Source: Streptomyces sp. NBC_01446 (lineage in GTDB: Bacteria > Actinomycetota > Actinomycetes > Streptomycetales > Streptomycetaceae). Taken from it: a stretch of 64,000 nucleotides of DNA. The position numbers and the translations under genes were made by a program. Location of the stretch: NCBI RefSeq assembly GCF_026340095.1, contig NZ_JAPEPO010000001.1, forward strand, positions 1,860,001 through 1,924,000, in the 5' to 3' direction. How positions within the stretch are numbered: position 1 is the first letter of the stretch; each line of letters opens with the position of its first letter. Of this stretch, positions 60,582 to 64,000 are shown piece after piece. The notes beneath the pieces are model-generated. The model made no database searches and was not told the origin of the DNA. It saw nothing but the letters and a program-made list of their open reading frames with translations.

Positions 60582-62710
60582 GCACCACCACCGCTGAACT
60601 CCTGAAGGGCGCCGCCGAGCTGTTCCCGGACGAGGTCGTCACGTCGGCGAACGTACGCCACCTCGACCTGCCGTTCGGCGCGGGCCGGTTCGCGCTGATC
60701 ACGCTCGACAACGGCTTCGACCACACCAAGCCGACCACCTTCGGCCCGGCCTCGCTCGCGAACCTGAACGCCGCGATCGACCAGGTCGAGAAGGAGGCGG
60801 CCGACGGCACGATCGTCGGCGCCGGCATCACCGGCAAGCCGTTCATCTTCGCCGTCGGCGCCGACCTCAAGGGCGTCGAGCTCCTCAAGAAGCACGACGA
60901 CGCGCTGGCCATCGGCAAGGGCGGCCACGAGGTCTTCAAGCGCCTCTCGGGCCTCGCCGTGCCGACGTTCGCGTACTACAACGGCGCGGCCATGGGCGGC
61001 GGTGTCGAGGTCGGTCTGCACTGCACCTACCGCACCGTCTCCAAGGCGCTGCCCGCGTTCTCGCTCCCCGAGGTCTTCCTCGGTCTGGTCCCGGGCTGGG
61101 GCGGCTGCGCGCTGCTCCCGAACCTGATCGGCGCCGACAAGGCCGTCTCGGTCATCATCGAGAACTCGCTCAACCAGAACCGCCAGCTCAAGGGCAAGCA
61201 GGTCTTCGAACTCGGCATCGCCGACGCGATCTTCGAGGGCGCCGACTTCCTGGAGCAGTCGCTGATCTGGACGGCGAACGTCCTCAAGGGCGACGTGGCC
61301 GTCGAGCGCGCCGAGGTCGACCGCGGTGACGCGTGGGACGAGGCCGTCGCACGCGGCAAGTCCATTGCCGACAGCAAGGTGCACGGCGCCGCCCCGGCCG
61401 CGTACCGCGCCCTCGACATCATCGCCGCGGCGAAGGACGGGAACCTGCAGGCCGGGTTCGACGCCGAGGACAAGGCGCTCGCCGACCTGATCATGGGTGG
61501 CGAACTGCGCGCGGGTATCTACTCGTTCAACCTCGTCCAGAAGCGCGGCAAGCGCCCGGCGGGCGCCCCGGACAAGTCGCTCGCGCGTCCGGTCACCAAG
61601 GTCGGCGTCGTGGGTGCGGGCCTGATGGCCTCGCAGCTCGCGCTGCTCTTCCTGCGCCGCCTCGAGGTGCCGGTCGTCCTGACCGACATCGACCAGGAGC
61701 GCGTCGACAAGGGTGTGGGCTACGTCCACGCCGAGATCGACAAGCTGCTCGGCAAGCGCCGCATCAACCAGGACAAGGCCAACCGCCTCAAGGCCCTGGT
61801 CACCGGTGTGCTGGACAAGGCCGAGGGCTTCTCCGACGCGGACTTCATCATCGAGGCCGTCTTCGAGGAGATCGGCGTCAAGCAGCAGGTGTTCGCGGAG
61901 GTCGAGGCGGTCGCCCCGGCGCACGCGATCCTCGCCACCAACACCTCGTCCCTCTCGGTCACCGAGATGGCGTCGAAGCTGAAGCACCCCGAGCGGGTCG
62001 TCGGCTTCCACTTCTTCAACCCGGTCGCGATCCTCCCGCTCCTGGAGATCGTCCGCGGCGAGCAGACCGACGACGCCTCGCTGGCCACGGCCTTCGGTGT
62101 CGCCAAGAAGCTGAAGAAGACCGCGGTTCTGGTGAAGGACGCCCCGGCGTTCGTCGTGAACCGCATCCTCACCCGCTTCATGGGCGAGATCCAGAACGTC
62201 ATCGACGAGGGCACCCCGGTCGAGGTCGCCGAGAAGGCGGTGGAGCCCCTGGGCCTGCCGATGTCTCCTCTCGTCCTCCTGGAGCTGGTCGGTCCCCCGA
62301 TCGGCCTGCACGTCTCGGAGACCCTGAACCGCGCCTTCCCGGAGCGCTTCACGGTGTCCCCGAACCTCGCGGCCGTCGTCAAGGCGGGCAAGCGCGGCTT
62401 CTACGTGTACGACTCCGGTAAGCCGGAGCTGGACCCCGAGGTCGCCGCGCTCCTCAAGCAGGGCGATGTCGTCCTGACGGAGGAGCAGGTCCGTGACCGC
62501 GTCCTGGACGCGGTGGCGCAGGAGATCGGCCTCATGCTCGACGAGGGCGTAGTCGCCGAGGCCCAGGACATCGACCTGTGCCTGATCACCGGCGCCGGCT
62601 GGCCCTTCCACCTGGGCGGCATCACGCCGTACCTGGACCGTGAGGGCGTCAGCGAGCGGGTGACCGGCAAGCGGTTCCTGGACGCGGGCGTGGCGAGCGT
62701 TCCGGCGTAA
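60578..62710 (+). CDS. fadB: Multifunctional fatty-acid oxidation protein FadB (enoyl-CoA hydratase / 3-hydroxyacyl-CoA dehydrogenase)
   Basis: The 710-residue protein combines two enzymes of beta-oxidation. The N-terminal enoyl-CoA hydratase has FIFAVGADLKGVELLKKHDD and AMGGGVEVGLHCTYRTVSKA near residues 90-150. The middle has the NAD-binding motif VGVVGAGLMASQLALLFLRR near residue 342 and the dehydrogenase signature VVGFHFFNPVAILPLLEIV. The C-terminal dehydrogenase domains carry VKDAPAFVVNRILTRFMGEI. It starts with GTG at 60578, overlapping fadA, and ends just before a strong terminator. Confidence 0.92.
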   Translation: MSTTTAELLKGAAELFPDEVVTSANVRHLDLPFGAGRFALITLDNGFDHTKPTTFGPASLANLNAAIDQVEKEAADGTIVGAGITGKPFIFAVGADLKGVELLKKHDDALAIGKGGHEVFKRLSGLAVPTFAYYNGAAMGGGVEVGLHCTYRTVSKALPAFSLPEVFLGLVPGWGGCALLPNLIGADKAVSVIIENSLNQNRQLKGKQVFELGIADAIFEGADFLEQSLIWTANVLKGDVAVERAEVDRGDAWDEAVARGKSIADSKVHGAAPAAYRALDIIAAAKDGNLQAGFDAEDKALADLIMGGELRAGIYSFNLVQKRGKRPAGAPDKSLARPVTKVGVVGAGLMASQLALLFLRRLEVPVVLTDIDQERVDKGVGYVHAEIDKLLGKRRINQDKANRLKALVTGVLDKAEGFSDADFIIEAVFEEIGVKQQVFAEVEAVAPAHAILATNTSSLSVTEMASKLKHPERVVGFHFFNPVAILPLLEIVRGEQTDDASLATAFGVAKKLKKTAVLVKDAPAFVVNRILTRFMGEIQNVIDEGTPVEVAEKAVEPLGLPMSPLVLLELVGPPIGLHVSETLNRAFPERFTVSPNLAAVVKAGKRGFYVYDSGKPELDPEVAALLKQGDVVLTEEQVRDRVLDAVAQEIGLMLDEGVVAEAQDIDLCLITGAGWPFHLGGITPYLDREGVSERVTGKRFLDAGVASVPA

Positions 62711-62724
62711 CTCCCCCGCACGAA

Positions 62725-62760
62725 CGGTGCCCGGCACACCAACTGGTGTGCCGGGCACCG
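62725..62760. terminator. Bidirectional terminator between fadB and the NlpC/P60 gene
   Basis: CGGTGCCCGGCACACCA (62725-62741) pairs exactly with TGGTGTGCCGGGCACCG (62744-62760) around two bases. It lies 14 bases after fadB and 17 before the end of the convergent gene. Confidence 0.88.
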
Positions 62761-62777
62761 GCGTATCGAGCGGCCGG

Positions 62778-63848
62778 TCAGAGCCGCTTCGCGCTGCGCA
62801 GGGTGCTCGCGTAGTAGCCGTTGCCGTCGAGGCGGGACGTGCCGCCCTTGTCGCCGATCGTCGGGCCGTTGACCTCTTCACGGCTCGACACGAAGATCAT
62901 GTGGCCGTCCGTGTCGTGGCCCATGTACATGCCGACGTGGTCGAGGCGCTGCTTCGTACGGGCGTCGAGCTTGAAGAACACCAGGTCGCCGGGCTGCAGC
63001 ACGTCGATGGACTTGGGCCGGTCGGCGGCGCCGACACCCTTGAGCGGGATGATGTCGGTCCCGACGTCCGAGCGGGCTATGCCGTTGGCGGTGCGCGGCA
63101 GGCCGTCGCCCGACTTGTCCGAGGACATCAGGGGGTAGCGGGCCCGGTAGCCCCAGACCAGGCGCTGGAAGCCCGAGCAGTCCACGGACCTGGCGCGCCG
63201 CGTCTCAGGCTGCTGCGAGACGCCGTCGCGGAACGTGTACGGGATGCCCAGGTAGTCGTAGAAGTCGGAGAGTTCGTCGCGCAGGTCGTTGCCCTCGCTT
63301 CCGTTCGGGTTGATCGGCCCGAAGTTGGCGTCACCGGCGTAGGCGATGCCCTCGTCGTCCTTCTTGACGGGAGCGCCCTCCAGGTACTGGAAGGCGAACG
63401 CGAAGATGTCGTCCTCCTCGCTGCCGTAGAACTCCTTGAACCAGTCCTTGAACCACTTCTCCTTCTCCGCGCCCTTGCGCCAGGGTTCCGGCATGAGGCG
63501 TACCCAGTCCTCGGTGACCACGCGGGACTTGGTGTTGGCGGGCTCGGTGAAGGTGCGGCTCGGGCCCTTGAGCGTGGCCGTGCGAGCGCTGTCGGTGAAG
63601 GTCGCGAGGACCTGGCCGCCCTCGCCGCGCAGGACGGAGCGCTCCGGGTTCTTCAGCCGCTCCCAGCTCTGCTCGCCGCCCTTCTGGCCCGTGCTGGACT
63701 CCAGGAGCGGGGTGTCGGTGACGGCCTGGACGGCGGGGGCCTTCGCCTGTTCGTCCTTGCGCAGTTCCACCGTCAGATAGGCGCTGCCGCCGAGCAGCGA
63801 GAGGACGATCGCGGTGTGCAGTACAGGGTGCTTCTTCTTGGCGCTCAT
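62778..63848 (-). CDS. NlpC/P60 family cell-wall hydrolase
   Basis: The 356-residue protein has an N-terminal membrane anchor or signal (PVLHTAIVLSLLGGSAYLTV) and a C-terminal NlpC/P60 domain with the catalytic cysteine in RSVDCSGFQRLVWGY near residue 222 and the histidine in QRLDHVGMYMGHDTDGH near 310. Such enzymes cut peptidoglycan peptides. It lies 22 bases downstream of a probable poly-gamma-glutamate synthesis gene on the same strand, so a polymer-processing role is possible. Confidence 0.85.
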   Translation of the reverse strand: MSAKKKHPVLHTAIVLSLLGGSAYLTVELRKDEQAKAPAVQAVTDTPLLESSTGQKGGEQSWERLKNPERSVLRGEGGQVLATFTDSARTATLKGPSRTFTEPANTKSRVVTEDWVRLMPEPWRKGAEKEKWFKDWFKEFYGSEEDDIFAFAFQYLEGAPVKKDDEGIAYAGDANFGPINPNGSEGNDLRDELSDFYDYLGIPYTFRDGVSQQPETRRARSVDCSGFQRLVWGYRARYPLMSSDKSGDGLPRTANGIARSDVGTDIIPLKGVGAADRPKSIDVLQPGDLVFFKLDARTKQRLDHVGMYMGHDTDGHMIFVSSREEVNGPTIGDKGGTSRLDGNGYYASTLRSAKRL

Positions 63849-63870
63849 GGGGTCGGCTCCGGTGGCTGGT

Positions 63871-64000
63871 TCAGGCGGACGGCATGACGCCGAGAAGGAT
63901 TCCGGCGGTGAGGACGACGTACGCCATCAGCGTCACCGAGCCGGTGGCGAGGATCGTGGGGCCCTTGGGCTGGCGGACCAGTTGGTACGCGATGAGGCCG
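63871..64000 (-). CDS. C-terminus of a membrane protein, probably PgsC/CapC (partial)
   Basis: The visible 42 residues (GLIAYQLVRQPKGPTILATG, then VTLMAYVVLTAGILLGV) match the end of PgsC/CapC-type membrane proteins, which polymerise poly-gamma-glutamate with PgsB and PgsA. The rest lies beyond the window. The neighbouring NlpC/P60 hydrolase fits. Only moderate confidence because so little is present. Confidence 0.5.
   Translation of the reverse strand, partial: GLIAYQLVRQPKGPTILATGSVTLMAYVVLTAGILLGVMPSA

Noticed and set aside
1..64000. CRISPR arrays, tRNA or rRNA genes, insertion sequences
   Set aside because: No repeat-spacer pattern, cloverleaf-like sequence, rRNA or transposase was seen.

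Overview
The window looks like chromosomal DNA of a Streptomyces species. GC is very high and third positions are G/C-biased, many genes start with GTG, and two genes carry the rare Leu codon TTA that marks bldA-dependent genes. A recognisable whiI sporulation regulator sits behind a sigma-WhiG-type promoter. The gene order (murC/msrB, hemQ/hemG, hemE, DUF3000, whiI, rnd, fadA/fadB) resembles, from memory, the SCO6026-SCO6061 region of S. coelicolor. No rRNA, tRNA, CRISPR array, integrase or transposase was seen.

Layout. 1-10.2 kb is ordinary core or near-core DNA: msrB, murC, a small unknown gene, a RibD-like reductase, zapE, a Tat-exported PhoX phosphatase, a PPK2 polyphosphate kinase, a substrate-binding-protein-like gene with a TTA codon, a lipoprotein polysaccharide deacetylase, a small zinc-ribbon protein and a PTH2 peptidyl-tRNA hydrolase. 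10.2-39.9 kb is one leftward operon of 20 tightly spaced or overlapping genes that encodes an extracellular contractile injection system (eCIS, a phage-tail-like particle). In transcription order it runs sheath, tube, T4-baseplate-like zinc protein, disordered protein, DUF4255 (Pvc16-type) cap, AAA+ ATPase (Pvc15-type), a 106-aa protein, a 2213-aa DUF4157 effector candidate, a 196-aa partner, CIS-tube protein, LysM protein (with a TTA codon), gpD hub, gpV spike, PAAR-like tip, gp25, two large baseplate proteins, a gpI-like protein with a probable beta-helix, DUF6519, and a signal-less amidase.

39.9-45.3 kb holds a DUF692 (MNIO-type) oxidase fused to an extra C-terminal domain, a DUF4142 exported protein, a TIGR04222 membrane protein and a secreted alpha/beta-hydrolase peptidase. 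45.4-52.5 kb is mainly haem biosynthesis (hemQ, hemG, hemE) with a DUF4349 lipoprotein, a CoA-disulfide-reductase-like flavoprotein and DUF3000. 52.5-53.6 kb is whiI with its promoter and terminator. 53.6-56.9 kb is a lower-GC island with a frameshifted WXG100-like secreted-protein gene and a membrane-anchored partner. 57.1-64 kb returns to core genes: rnd, a ferritin-like protein, the fadA-fadB beta-oxidation operon, an NlpC/P60 hydrolase and the end of a probable PgsC/CapC gene.

How it fits together. The eCIS operon supplies a full contractile machine (sheath, tube, cap, ATPase, hub, spike, baseplate), a large cargo candidate and a wall hydrolase. It has no recognisable tape-measure protein, separate tail fibre, holin or membrane anchor. 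The TTA codon in an essential-looking baseplate component suggests that assembly is tied to the bldA developmental programme. The low-GC C-terminal third of the 2213-aa protein, together with the gene just downstream of it, looks like an exchangeable toxin/partner cassette and is the most interesting unknown in the window. All family assignments are from reading translated sequence; no database search was run.
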